A stretch of DNA of 32,875 nt from Phenylobacterium sp. Root700 (GTDB lineage: Bacteria > Pseudomonadota > Alphaproteobacteria > Caulobacterales > Caulobacteraceae): the NCBI RefSeq assembly GCF_001429025.1, contig NZ_LMHT01000012.1, positions 1-32,875 on the forward strand, given 5' to 3'. This document shows, piece after piece, positions 14,434 to 23,255 of the stretch. Position 1 is the stretch's first letter, and every line of letters starts with the position of its first letter. The translations under genes and the position numbers were made by a program. A model generated the notes under the pieces. The model was not told where the DNA came from and ran no database searches. It saw only the letters and a program-made list of their open reading frames with translations.

Positions 14434-17400
14434 TCATCGATCGGCGCCCGCCACGAACGCGGCGGAGATCGGCCCACCCTTCGAAATCCCGTAGCTCTCG
14501 TACATGTTGTAGCGATCAGGCTTCAGGCTGGCGGATTCCGGGAACCAGACGCGCACCCGCATTTCCAGCGGCGGCACGAGCATCAGGGTCGCCAGATATG
14601 GCTTCCGGCTCAGATCGTCGGCCAGGTAGAAGTTGCCCAGGGCGTGGCGCGCCTCGCCGTTCGCGTCGGAGATCGAGATGTCGATGTCCGACTCCACGAT
14701 CTTCTTCATCAATCCGGAATCGACCTTGAACCCGACCACGGCTTCCCAGTCGCCATCGTCGCCTCGGTTCAGCGAGATCAGGCGCACTTGGAACGTGTTC
14801 AGTTTTACGACCTGGCCGGCCGCCACGCCGCCGGGGGCCTGCGGCAGGGGCGCATAGGTCGGCCGCTTCAACGGCGCGCCGGCAAGATAGAACTCCGCCA
14901 TTGGAGCGTCCTGGCTCTTCACCAGCAGCCGGGCTGGTGTCACGCCGGCCGGCGGCCTTGGGAACACCAAGGTCAGGACGGCCTGCTCGTTTCGTTGCAG
15001 GGGCCGGCCCCGCTTCATCGCGTCCGCGCCGGAACGGCCATAGTTGTTGCCGTCGGTTTCGTATTCGACGCCGTCAGACCCGATCAGCACGAAGGTGTTG
15101 TAGGCCGTCTGAAGGCTCATCGACTTCTCGGTGTTGTTGCGAGCCGTCAAAGCCACTTCGATGGGCGCGGTCGGCCCGCCGCGACGACCGGCTGCGTCGA
15201 CACGGTAAGACATGCGTCCGGCCAAGGTGAACGCCCCGCCGAGGCCGCCGCCCCTGATCTCGGGCAGGGACTCGGCCGGCGCTTCGATACGGCCGCCGGC
15301 GCCCAGGGTGGGCAGCGGGATCCGGACGGATTTGCCGTCGACATATTTGATCTTCAGCCCCTCGAGCCTGGGCAGTTGCTGCGTGACGGTCCACATATGG
15401 ACCTGCTGCTGGGCGCTGTTGTCACCAACCTCGTAGACGAAGCGCGCCGTGATCCGGCCCTTGGGCGGGATCGGCGTATTGGCCAGATAGTGCCAGGGCG
15501 GCAACGCGTCCTCGGTCTGATGGACATATCCCATCCGCAGCAACGAAACCTCGACGCCGTCCTTTCGCCCAAGGACCGTGCGGACCTGCTTGTCGCTGAA
15601 GGGCAGGGTTTGCGTGGTGTCGTTGCGGAAGGTCGCGGTGACGACGACGTTGCGGGTCTTGCCGTCCACCGCGCCATAGGCGACCTCGTCCAGGCGCACC
15701 GCCCAGAGTTGGACGGGGTTGAAGCCGGTGTCGTCCAGCGGCGCGGTCGCGGCCTTCTCGGGCGCGGCGTTCTTGGTCCAGTTCTCACGCTCGCCGATCT
15801 GTTTCAGGAACAGGTGACGCCAACCTCCGGCGTCGCCACGCGCCAGGAAGAAGGCCGAGCCGGACAGCGCCCCGCCCTTCTCGCTCGTTCCCTGCCAGCG
15901 GTTGCCGCCGTCCATCGAATTGAGGAAGCCGAGCATCGCGCTCTCATACTTCCCCGGCGCGGTCGGCATGGCCGGGACATTCACGCCCTTGGCCTTGAGC
16001 GCGGCGAGCAGGTCCTTCGTCCCCTTCTCGCTCAGGAAGGCGATCTTGGTCATCTGGACGGTGTTGAAGGCCGGCGGGAAGTCCTCGATCTTGAAGCGCC
16101 GATCGGGAAACTGATTGGCTGGGTCGTCGATCTTCAGGACCTTGCGGTTAAAGTCGGTGAGGCTGATCAGGGTCTCGCGCTGGCCGCCATAGCCGCCGCC
16201 CGGCGCATTCATGACCGGGTCGAAGTTCACCTCCGGGGCGTTGATATAGGCCGACCACTCGTCGAGCGTCCTGCCGGTGGACTTCTTGATCATCCACTCC
16301 AGGGGCTGCTTGGTGAGCTCGCTGATCGCGTCGGTCAGCACTTTGGGCAGGATGCTGGACATCACCTTTCGGATGAAGACCACGGTCGCGATCGCGAAGT
16401 CCGGCGCTCCGGCCATGCTGATCAGGTGATCTTCCAGGTACTTCGTGGCGACCTCCTTGGCCCGGCTCGGGTCGGAGTCGCCGTAGACGATCGCCAAGGC
16501 GATCTGGTGCGAGACCTGCGGCCAGGCGCGCAAGCCGTTGTCGATGTCCTCGATCCAGGCCTTCTTGTACTCAGCTTCCGGCCCGTTGGCCGCGGCGTAG
16601 GCCAGGCGCGCGGGACCCGAGCGCGACATTCGCTCACGGTCATAGGTGTCGACGTCCCGCTGCAAGCCGTTGCGAAGCTGGGAGAAGATCGCCGGGATCG
16701 AGGCCTTGTCGCCGGGCCCTTGCAGCAGCCGCTGGTCCAGCACCGAACCTGGCGAACCACGCACCATCTCGCGGTAGATGAAGCCGTCGACGCCGTCGAT
16801 GCTGGCGCGCGTCGAGAAGCTCGGGGTGCGCTTGCCGACATAGCCCTCCAGCACGATGTGCTTGAGCGCGTTCCTAGGATCGGGGCTGATCGCGAAGTCG
16901 CCGCCCGTGTAGTAGTTGACGAACGTGTGCATGAACATGTCGCCGGCGGCGTGGGTGATGTAGCCGGCGACGAAGGCGCGGATCTCCGGCGTGTCGTTGC
17001 GGGCCAGCCTCAGGATCTTGGCGGCCTCGCTCTCCTCCAGTTGCTGCTGGGCCGCGCTCTTGGGCCCATAGGCCTTGCGCCAGAGGTGGGTCAGCCAAGC
17101 ATCCGTCCCCGCGGCGCTGGGCAGTTCGCCCTTCTCCGGATCCCCCAGCAGGCTCTTGTTCGTACCTGGGTGGATGAGTTGCTGGCCCGTCAGGATGTCG
17201 GGATAGGCGTCGGGGCCGACGACCCCGGCGCGAAACTGCTCCGGCTTCTGACGCAGGGCCGCGAGGATCGCGGGATTGACCTCGAAGGCGCCGAGGGGCG
17301 CGAGGATCTTCCCGGTCTCGTAGTCCGTCTCGTAGATGGTCACCTTGCCGTCGTCGACGGCGTCCACCCTCACCTGCTCGGCCAGATAGATGTGGGTCTT

Positions 17401-17508
17401 GGGTTTCCAGGCCGCGGCGGGCGTGGAGACCAGCGCGCAAAGCAGCGCCGTTCCCAGTCCAAGCCGCCACCGCTCGAGCATCGAACGGCGGTTCAGGGGT
17501 GTCGTCAT
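14434..17508 (-). CDS. Large secreted protein with zinc-dependent phospholipase C-like N-terminal domain
   Basis: A 1024-residue secreted protein. The signal peptide (residues about 14-33) ends AAA just before a tryptophan, so the mature protein would begin with W34. In zinc phospholipases C the N-terminal tryptophan itself binds zinc. Histidine H39, then D100, H113, H141 and the segment THAAGDMFMH (H186, D190, H194) fit the rest of a three-zinc site. The domain spans roughly 34-330. The remaining 700 residues include beta-rich, immunoglobulin-like parts and are much longer than ordinary phospholipases, suggesting binding or anchoring modules. The start is taken at ATG 17508, although no strong ribosome site is visible. 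Lipase activity is inferred, not proven. Confidence 0.68.
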   Translation of the reverse strand: MTTPLNRRSMLERWRLGLGTALLCALVSTPAAAWKPKTHIYLAEQVRVDAVDDGKVTIYETDYETGKILAPLGAFEVNPAILAALRQKPEQFRAGVVGPDAYPDILTGQQLIHPGTNKSLLGDPEKGELPSAAGTDAWLTHLWRKAYGPKSAAQQQLEESEAAKILRLARNDTPEIRAFVAGYITHAAGDMFMHTFVNYYTGGDFAISPDPRNALKHIVLEGYVGKRTPSFSTRASIDGVDGFIYREMVRGSPGSVLDQRLLQGPGDKASIPAIFSQLRNGLQRDVDTYDRERMSRSGPARLAYAAANGPEAEYKKAWIEDIDNGLRAWPQVSHQIALAIVYGDSDPSRAKEVATKYLEDHLISMAGAPDFAIATVVFIRKVMSSILPKVLTDAISELTKQPLEWMIKKSTGRTLDEWSAYINAPEVNFDPVMNAPGGGYGGQRETLISLTDFNRKVLKIDDPANQFPDRRFKIEDFPPAFNTVQMTKIAFLSEKGTKDLLAALKAKGVNVPAMPTAPGKYESAMLGFLNSMDGGNRWQGTSEKGGALSGSAFFLARGDAGGWRHLFLKQIGERENWTKNAAPEKAATAPLDDTGFNPVQLWAVRLDEVAYGAVDGKTRNVVVTATFRNDTTQTLPFSDKQVRTVLGRKDGVEVSLLRMGYVHQTEDALPPWHYLANTPIPPKGRITARFVYEVGDNSAQQQVHMWTVTQQLPRLEGLKIKYVDGKSVRIPLPTLGAGGRIEAPAESLPEIRGGGLGGAFTLAGRMSYRVDAAGRRGGPTAPIEVALTARNNTEKSMSLQTAYNTFVLIGSDGVEYETDGNNYGRSGADAMKRGRPLQRNEQAVLTLVFPRPPAGVTPARLLVKSQDAPMAEFYLAGAPLKRPTYAPLPQAPGGVAAGQVVKLNTFQVRLISLNRGDDGDWEAVVGFKVDSGLMKKIVESDIDISISDANGEARHALGNFYLADDLSRKPYLATLMLVPPLEMRVRVWFPESASLKPDRYNMYESYGISKGGPISAAFVAGADR

Positions 17509-17651
17509 CTTTGGCCCGTCCAGCGCGATTACGCGCCTGGATCAATCACGCCCCGGCGACAGACTCGATCAGCGTGCGACCAAGGCCGGCAAGGCCGCGA
17601 TGAAGACGGCGCGCCGGCCTGACGTCAGATCGAGCTAGCGCCCGAAAGCTC

Positions 17652-17661
17652 TGTGATCACG
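17652..17661. promoter_or_regulatory. GTGATCAC-type operator (TGTGATCACG)
   Basis: The first of seven intergenic copies of the GTGATCAC palindrome. It lies about 145 bases before the phospholipase-like gene and 190 bases before the amidohydrolase gene, so which one it controls is open. Confidence 0.55.
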
Positions 17662-17779
17662 ATCGAGCAACCCATCGTCTGGACGCTCGCGCGCCCTGTT
17701 GGAAGTTGCACTTTCATTGAGAACCGTTGCTTCAACAGAGGCGCCCCGAGCGACGGCGGCCGGCCACCACAATCACAAA

Positions 17780-17807
17780 TTGACATCCGCATATCTGCGA
17801 TATCAGA
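17780..17807 (+). promoter_or_regulatory. Possible promoter of the amidohydrolase gene with imperfect palindrome
   Basis: TTGACA (17780-17785) is followed by TATCAG after 15 bases. The -10 region lies inside TCTGCGATATCAGA (17794-17807), an imperfect inverted repeat. The start codon is about 37 bases downstream. Confidence 0.4.
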
Positions 17808-17843
17808 TCCCCCAACGCTTGGCCTGACTGGTAAGGATCGAAC

Positions 17844-19574
17844 ATGCTTCCCGCAAAGCGCGCCCTGGGCGCTGGCATAGGCTTGGCCGTCGCCCTAGGC
17901 CTGATGGCCGCGGCGCCGCCGTCGGCGGACCTCATCGTCGTCAACGGCAAGGTCTATACGGCCGACGCCTCCCACAAGATGGTCAGTGCGCTTGCCGTGC
18001 GCGGCAACCGGATCGTGGCGACCGGGACGGACAAGGAGATCGAAAAGCTCCAAGGCGCGAAGACCCGCGTGATCAACGCCCAAGGCCACTCGGTCCTGCC
18101 GGGGTTCATCGATTCACACGTCCACATGCTGGCCGGCGCCGAGGGGCTGGAAGGCCCGAACTTGTCCGGCGTCCGCAACGCCGCTCAACTTCAGAAAGTC
18201 GTGGGCGAGTTTATCGCGGCCCACCCGGAGCTCACCTGGATCCGTGGCGGCGGCTTCTATGCGGACTTCACGCGACATGATCTTGATCCGGTGACCGGCG
18301 ACAAACCTGTCCTGCTCATGGCCGGCGACGGCCACAGCATGCTGGCCAACACCAAGGCGATGAAACTGGCCGGGATCACCAAGGACACGCCCTCGCCCGC
18401 CGGCGGTGAAATCGCCCACGACCCCGTAACGGGCGAGCCGACCGGAGTGTTTCTGGAAACCGCTCAAAGCCTGGTCCAACGGGCCCTTCCCGTTCAGACG
18501 ACCGCCGACCTGGAGCGCATGGTCCGCGAAGCGACGGACGAGGCTCACAAGGCGGGGGTCACGACAATCGTCAATGTCGGCCATCCGCCGGAGCTGGCGA
18601 TCTACGACGGAATGCGTCGGCGCGGGGAACTGAAACTTCGAATTCACAACGCGCTTTGGCTGACCCCCGGGTCGCCCACGGAGTTCCGGCCAGGCCTAGG
18701 GTTCCCTGACGTCTTCACCTTCTCCGAGCAAGACGCCGATGTGTTCGAGGGGATCAGGCGCACCTACCCCGACAACGAGCTCATGACCGTCAACATGGTG
18801 AAGATCATGATGGACGGGGTCATCGAGTCCCACACCGCCGCCATGCTGAAGCCCTATGCCGATGAGCCGGGCGTGGGCGAGACCAACTACACCCCCGCCG
18901 AATTGAACCGGGCCATCTCGATGATGGACCGCCGGGGCTGGCAGATCATGACGCACGCCCTCGGAGATCGCGCCGTCAGGATGGCGCTCGACGGCTACCA
19001 GGTCGCCGAGACGGCGAACCCCGCGCCTGCGAGGGGCCGCCGCCACAAGATCGAGCACATGGAAAGCGTCGATCCGGCCGACATCCCGCGGTTCGCCGCC
19101 TTGGGCGTCATCGCTTCCTTCCAGACGGCCCACGCCGGAGGCATGAACGATCCCCAGCACCGTGGCCAACGGTGGCGCTATCTTGGCTATGAGAGATCGG
19201 CCTGGGGCTTCCCCTGGAAGAGCATCAAGGACGCTGGCGGTCGGCTCGCGCTTGGCAGCGATTGGCCGGTCGTCTCCTTGAACCCCGGCTATGCGATGTC
19301 CGTGGCGCTCAATCGGCTCGAAAACAAGCCGATCCCGGACCAGAAGCTGACCCTGACCGAAATCCTCGACGGTTATACGCGCGACGGCGCCTACACGATC
19401 TTCGAGGATAAGCGCCTCGGTTCGCTCGAAGTCGGGAAACTGGCCGACGTCGTCATCCTGGCTGACGACATCTTCGCCAAGCCCCCCAGCAGCGGCGCCG
19501 ACCTCGTGGTGGATCAAACGATCTTCGACGGCCAGGTCGTGTATCGCCGCGACGGCGTCGCCGATCGCAAATGA
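17844..19574 (+). CDS. Exported amidohydrolase, YtcJ-like (Amidohydro_3) family
   Basis: A 576-residue protein starting at ATG 17844 with AAGGA upstream. A signal peptide covers about residues 1-24, so it is probably periplasmic. The metal-dependent amidohydrolase barrel shows the H-x-H motif DSHVH (H92, H94). Further motifs are GDGHSML, KIMMDGVIESHTAAM, THALGDRA, KIEHME and LGSDWPV, whose histidines and aspartate complete the metal site. Members hydrolyse amide or formamide-like bonds, and substrates of the exported forms are mostly unknown. It is followed by a hairpin and then the TonB receptor, and may act on a compound before uptake. Membership of the neighbouring amine regulon is inferred from the GTGATCAC site upstream. 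Confidence 0.85.
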   Translation: MLPAKRALGAGIGLAVALGLMAAAPPSADLIVVNGKVYTADASHKMVSALAVRGNRIVATGTDKEIEKLQGAKTRVINAQGHSVLPGFIDSHVHMLAGAEGLEGPNLSGVRNAAQLQKVVGEFIAAHPELTWIRGGGFYADFTRHDLDPVTGDKPVLLMAGDGHSMLANTKAMKLAGITKDTPSPAGGEIAHDPVTGEPTGVFLETAQSLVQRALPVQTTADLERMVREATDEAHKAGVTTIVNVGHPPELAIYDGMRRRGELKLRIHNALWLTPGSPTEFRPGLGFPDVFTFSEQDADVFEGIRRTYPDNELMTVNMVKIMMDGVIESHTAAMLKPYADEPGVGETNYTPAELNRAISMMDRRGWQIMTHALGDRAVRMALDGYQVAETANPAPARGRRHKIEHMESVDPADIPRFAALGVIASFQTAHAGGMNDPQHRGQRWRYLGYERSAWGFPWKSIKDAGGRLALGSDWPVVSLNPGYAMSVALNRLENKPIPDQKLTLTEILDGYTRDGAYTIFEDKRLGSLEVGKLADVVILADDIFAKPPSSGADLVVDQTIFDGQVVYRRDGVADRK

Positions 19575-19598
19575 CGCCTGCCGACCAGACGTAACGCC

Positions 19599-19638
19599 CG
19601 CCAGTCAAGTGATCTCAGTTAGGACCGCTTGACTGGCG
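19599..19638 (+). terminator. Hairpin after the amidohydrolase gene
   Basis: CGCCAGTCAAG (19599-19609) and CTTGACTGGCG (19628-19638) are perfect complements around an 18-base loop. It lies 25 bases after the stop and has no T-run. The CCAGTCAA word occurs once more near 19668. Confidence 0.5.
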
Positions 19639-19819
19639 ACGAGCGCTTGGCGCCGCCGCGGCGCCGGCCAGTCAAAGAGGCTGCGCCACGCCGGCAGGCC
19701 CGACTTCACCTTGACATATATGCCCAATACTTGCGCCTCCGCTGCACTAACGCCGCGCTTGCCGGCAAAATCACGTCCAAACCCTCACTAACAGGCACGA
19801 TGCTTGACAGCGTTTCTAT

Positions 19820-19829
19820 TGTGATCACA
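19820..19829. promoter_or_regulatory. GTGATCAC-type operator (perfect TGTGATCACA) upstream of the TonB receptor
   Basis: A perfect 10-base palindrome 33 bases before the receptor start. It lies just downstream of TTGACA at 19804-19809, which may be the -35 box, although no good -10 box at normal spacing was found. Confidence 0.6.
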
Positions 19830-19861
19830 GGCTGCGCTTGACAAAATCGGGAGGGTGCGTC

Positions 19862-22207
19862 GTGAAACCAGTCAGTCGACTAAAAGCGCAACTATTCGGA
19901 TGCGCAGTTATCCCCTTAATCGCGCTCGCCAGCGCCGCTCAGGGGGCCGAGGCGACGGAAAAAAATCGAGGGACGGAGATCAGCGAGATCGTCGTCACGG
20001 CGACGCGTCAGGAGCAGTCGCTGAGCAAGGTGGCCATCAGCGCCACCGCGTTCACGCAGGAGACCCTGGACAATAAGAGCGTCAAGTCCATCGACGACCT
20101 CACCCGGCTCTCGCCTGGCGTCAACTTGACCCGAAACGGCTTCGGCACGCAGGCGAGCATTTCGATCCGCGGCATCAGTTCCGACATTGGGGCCGGCACC
20201 ACCGGCATCTATATCGACGACACGCCCATCCAGACCCGCTCGGTTGGCTACTCTTCGACCAACGCCTATCCGCAACTCTTCGACCTCGCCCGTGTGGAAG
20301 TTCTGCGCGGCCCGCAAGGCACCTTGTTCGGCGCCGGCTCCCAAGGCGGCACGGTGCGGTTCATCACGCCCGATCCCAGCCTGACCGACTTCAGCACCTA
20401 TGGTCGGGCCGAAGTCGCCGCCACCAAGAGCGGCTCGCCCAGCGCCGATATCGGCGTCGCCACCGGCGGCCCGATCATCGCCGACAAGCTCGGCTTCCGG
20501 GTCAGCGCCTCGGTACGTCACGAGGGCGGGTTCATTGACCGCATCGACTGGCAGACCGGCAAGGTCATCGACAAGGATTCGAACTCCCAGGACGCCGTCG
20601 TCATGCGCGGCGCGCTGACCTGGGCGCCGACCGAGAACCTGAGGATCAGCCCGTCGGTCATCTATCAGGACGTCAAACTCAACGACACCTACGCCTTCTG
20701 GGATACGATCTCAGACCCGTCGGAGAACGTCTACAAGCAAGGTCAGTCGCTTCCGCAGACCGACAAGGACAACTTCGTCCTGCCCGCGCTCAAGATAAAC
20801 TATGACATGGGGGCGGTCGAATTCGTCTCCAACACGTCGTACTTCACACGGATCACTCACGCGATCGACGACTATACAACGCTGAGCGCCGGCCTATTCG
20901 CCGACGACACTCATATTCCAGGGTTCCCCGAGTACGTTTCGTACGCCTACATGGAAAACAAGCAAAACGTCTTCACACAAGAAGTGCGTTTGCAGTCGAC
21001 CGATACGGAATCGCGCCTCACCTGGGTCGCGGGCGTCTTCTATTCCGACGCCGTCCAGAAATATGTCGAGCACATTGTCGACCCGCAGTTCGAGCAACTG
21101 TCCCAACTCCTGTTCGGCGTACCGCTTGAGATCGCCTTCGGACAGTCGCTGATCGGCCCCGATTCCCTGATCGCCTACGGGCGCGTACGCGACAAGCAAC
21201 TCGCCGCCTTCGGCGACGTGAATTTCCAGCTGACCGACAAACTGAAACTGACCGCCGGCCTTCGCCTCTCCAAGGCCACCGTGCAGTTCAGCGACTTCGG
21301 AACCGGCCCCTTCGCTGGCGGGACGACGGCAGCCTCCGGCAAGGCGAGCGAAAAGCCGGTGACGCCAAAGTTTGGCGCAACTTACCAGTTTGACTCCGGC
21401 AACATGCTCTACTTCACCGCCGCCAAGGGCTTCCGGGTCGGCGGGGCGAACCCGCACATTCCGGCCAGCCGCTGCGGCACGGACTTCGCGAACCTGGGCA
21501 TCGCCGGCGCGCCGGACACCTACGAGTCCGACAGCCTGTGGAGCTACGAGTTGGGCTCCAAGAACCGACTGCTCGACAACAGGATGCAGATCGCGGCGAG
21601 CGTCTATCGCATCGACTGGAAGAACATCCAGCAAAACCGATATCTGCCCCGATGCGCGATGCAGTTCACCGACAACCTCGGGACCGCCCGCAGCGAGGGC
21701 TTTGACCTGCAGGTGCAGTACAATCCGGTCGCCGGGCTGATGCTGGAGGGCTCGCTGGCCTACACCAACGCCAGGTACACCAAGCCGGTCTATGGCCCCT
21801 TCGATCCCAACCTGGGGCGAGACCGCATTATCATCAATGAAAACAACCACCTGATAAGCCGCCCCTGGAGCGGAACCCTGGCGGCGGAATACAACTTCAC
21901 CTCATGGGGCGATCGCGACAGCTATGTCCGCGCGGACTACGAGTATCGGGGTGGCTCAGCCCTGACCGCGGCTCGAGATTCCATGACGACGAGTTTTGAT
22001 CCGGCCTCTCCGGATCCCGAGCCGACGCACAATCTCAAAGTACGCGCCGGTGTGAAGCTCGACGCCGTGGACATCTCGGTCTTCGCAACGAACATCCTGA
22101 ACAACCATCCGACGCTGACCCGCTACGCTGAAGGCGGCGACCCGGTGCGGCGCGTCACGACGCTCAACCCGCCGACCGTCGGCCTCACCTTGACGACCCG
22201 CTTCTAG
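19862..22207 (+). CDS. TonB-dependent outer-membrane receptor
   Basis: A 781-residue receptor. The GTG at 19862 is chosen because GGGAGGG lies seven bases upstream; the open frame begins earlier at a TTG without support. A signal peptide ends near residue 29, followed by a TonB-box-like EIVVTAT (42-48). The plug contains the typical SIRGISSDIGAGTTGIYIDD and VEVLRGPQGTLFGAGSQGGTVRF segments, and the barrel ends in LTTRF with terminal phenylalanine. It belongs to the large receptor class common in Caulobacterales and sphingomonads, whose substrates range from siderophores to sugars and aromatic compounds. The perfect operator in front and the amine-catabolic genes behind suggest that it imports the substrate or a precursor of that pathway. 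Confidence 0.92.
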   Translation: MKPVSRLKAQLFGCAVIPLIALASAAQGAEATEKNRGTEISEIVVTATRQEQSLSKVAISATAFTQETLDNKSVKSIDDLTRLSPGVNLTRNGFGTQASISIRGISSDIGAGTTGIYIDDTPIQTRSVGYSSTNAYPQLFDLARVEVLRGPQGTLFGAGSQGGTVRFITPDPSLTDFSTYGRAEVAATKSGSPSADIGVATGGPIIADKLGFRVSASVRHEGGFIDRIDWQTGKVIDKDSNSQDAVVMRGALTWAPTENLRISPSVIYQDVKLNDTYAFWDTISDPSENVYKQGQSLPQTDKDNFVLPALKINYDMGAVEFVSNTSYFTRITHAIDDYTTLSAGLFADDTHIPGFPEYVSYAYMENKQNVFTQEVRLQSTDTESRLTWVAGVFYSDAVQKYVEHIVDPQFEQLSQLLFGVPLEIAFGQSLIGPDSLIAYGRVRDKQLAAFGDVNFQLTDKLKLTAGLRLSKATVQFSDFGTGPFAGGTTAASGKASEKPVTPKFGATYQFDSGNMLYFTAAKGFRVGGANPHIPASRCGTDFANLGIAGAPDTYESDSLWSYELGSKNRLLDNRMQIAASVYRIDWKNIQQNRYLPRCAMQFTDNLGTARSEGFDLQVQYNPVAGLMLEGSLAYTNARYTKPVYGPFDPNLGRDRIIINENNHLISRPWSGTLAAEYNFTSWGDRDSYVRADYEYRGGSALTAARDSMTTSFDPASPDPEPTHNLKVRAGVKLDAVDISVFATNILNNHPTLTRYAEGGDPVRRVTTLNPPTVGLTLTTRF

Positions 22208-22229
22208 ACACCACGTGTGATGGCATCGT

Positions 22230-22251
22230 GGCCTACCCGCATGGGTAGGCC
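22230..22251 (+). terminator. Hairpin after the TonB receptor gene
   Basis: GGCCTACCC pairs perfectly with GGGTAGGCC around the loop GCAT, 23 bases after the stop. No T-run follows, so it may act as an mRNA-end stabiliser as well as a terminator. Confidence 0.6.
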
Positions 22252-22372
22252 CCGACAGCTTCCGCAAGGCCGATCCGACTGGACCGGATTTGCCAATATC
22301 CATTTGATTTTATTATCCTTATTCGTACTTGAGGTGGCTAGTTCGGCCGGAAATGGCCACGCCCACCACCCC

Positions 22373-22407
22373 TTGACGGACCCCAGATAACAGTGTGTGA
22401 TCACACA
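22373..22407 (+). promoter_or_regulatory. Promoter with overlapping GTGATCAC operator for the NTF2-like lipoprotein gene
   Basis: TTGACG (22373-22378) is followed after 17 bases by TGTGAT. That -10-like box is the left half of the 14-base perfect palindrome TGTGTGATCACACA (22394-22407), the longest version of the motif in the window. A bound repressor would cover the -10 box. The inferred transcript start is about 30 bases ahead of the start codon. Confidence 0.6.
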
Positions 22408-22440
22408 TCTATTAAGCTTTGCGCCTGAGGGGCCATGAAC

Positions 22441-22944
22441 ATGAAACACCTGCCATTGATCGGCGTCCTGCTGCTTAGCGCATGCTCGCCCACCGCTCCG
22501 GCCCCGGCCAAGGACGTGGCGGCCGCACCGGCGGCGGTCGACGTCGCCGCCACCCAAGCCGAGGTCCGCACCTTCATCGAGACCTACAACGGCTACTACG
22601 GCGCCAACGATCTCGACCGTTACTTCGCCTCCTTCGATCCGGGCCTGACCCAATGGTGGCCCAGCGGCCGCGTCGACTTGGCGACCTATGAGAAGAGCTG
22701 GCGCGAGGGCGTGGCCAAGGGCTACGGAACCGCCAAGGCCGTGGTTTCGGACCTGCAGATCCAGGTCGGTCCGTCGGGCGACACGGCGGTTGCGACCTAT
22801 CTCCTCGAAGTCACCCCGCGCGTCCCGGCCGGCAAGACCGCGACCGTGGAGCGGAACCAGGAGACCGACGTGCTCTTCAAACAAGCCGGCCAGTGGAAGA
22901 TCGTCCACGTGAACTACGGTCCGGCGGCGCCGCCCAAGAAATAG
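22441..22944 (+). CDS. NTF2-like (SnoaL/DUF4440-type) lipoprotein
   Basis: A 167-residue protein starting at ATG 22441, chosen because GAGGGG lies eight bases upstream; ATG 22435 is too near that site. The lipobox LLSAC (C15) predicts lipid attachment after a short signal peptide, and an Ala/Pro-rich linker follows. Residues about 40-160 resemble the NTF2-like fold used by SnoaL and DUF4440 proteins. They have an N-terminal helix with FIETYNGYYGANDLDRY, then FDPGL and a set of beta strands ending WKIVHVNYG. Many such proteins are ligand-binding or small hydrolytic domains, and the function here is unknown. It is under a clear GTGATCAC promoter, so it probably serves the same amine pathway. 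Confidence 0.78.
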   Translation: MKHLPLIGVLLLSACSPTAPAPAKDVAAAPAAVDVAATQAEVRTFIETYNGYYGANDLDRYFASFDPGLTQWWPSGRVDLATYEKSWREGVAKGYGTAKAVVSDLQIQVGPSGDTAVATYLLEVTPRVPAGKTATVERNQETDVLFKQAGQWKIVHVNYGPAAPPKK

Positions 22945-23255
22945 AAGATATCGGCAAAAACGATCGGCGGCGGGCCCCTCAAGGCCCGCCGTCATTCGTC
23001 GCAGCTTCCCGGACTCGCTGTGTTCGGCAGATCCCCATGGCCCGCACGATCGACCGGGCCCAAGCGTCCCAGGTCGCCTAAATGATAGGCGCCCGCCCTG
23101 GACCGCTGCTCAATTCCCGCCCAGGTCCCAGCAATGGCGGTGAAACGTCTCCCCAGCCTTGCTGGCCTTGGGAGCGAACAACCATCCTCAGTTCGTCAAG
23201 AAGAACCACGCCACCGCCGAGGCGGAACGTGGTCAAAATGGGGATAACTACAAAC
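22945..23255. other. Intergenic region before the porin gene
   Basis: About 310 bases. It contains the hairpin at 22967-22992 but no GTGATCAC site and no clear promoter. An open frame in phase with the porin extends back to 23082, but it does not look coding. Confidence 0.5.
22967..22992 (+). terminator. Hairpin after the NTF2-like lipoprotein gene
   Basis: CGGCGGGCC (22968-22976) pairs with GGCCCGCCG (22983-22991) around a 6-base loop, extended by one G-T pair. It begins 22 bases after the stop. Only a short T-containing tail follows. Confidence 0.6.

Larger units (their letters stand above)
17509..17843. other. Divergent intergenic region with operator and promoter-like elements
   Basis: About 335 bases between the phospholipase-like gene and the amidohydrolase gene. 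It carries a TGTGATCAC site (17652-17660) and a promoter-like TTGACA with a downstream TATCAG. The ribosome site AAGGA sits near 17832-17836. No gene is supported here. Confidence 0.6.

Noticed and set aside
14338..17622. 1094-codon plus-strand open frame opposite the phospholipase-like gene
   Set aside because: Its translation is rich in Arg, His, Gly and Asp with no family features, a mirror of GC-rich codons. The minus-strand frame has a signal peptide and zinc-site motifs.
19629..19841. 70-codon open frame before the TonB receptor
   Set aside because: It runs through the right arm of a terminator hairpin and the operator and promoter region, and shows no family features.
22204..22995. 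Long minus-strand open frame opposite the NTF2-like lipoprotein
   Set aside because: It is antisense to a gene with a clear lipobox, ribosome site and promoter. Long antisense frames are expected in GC-rich coding DNA.
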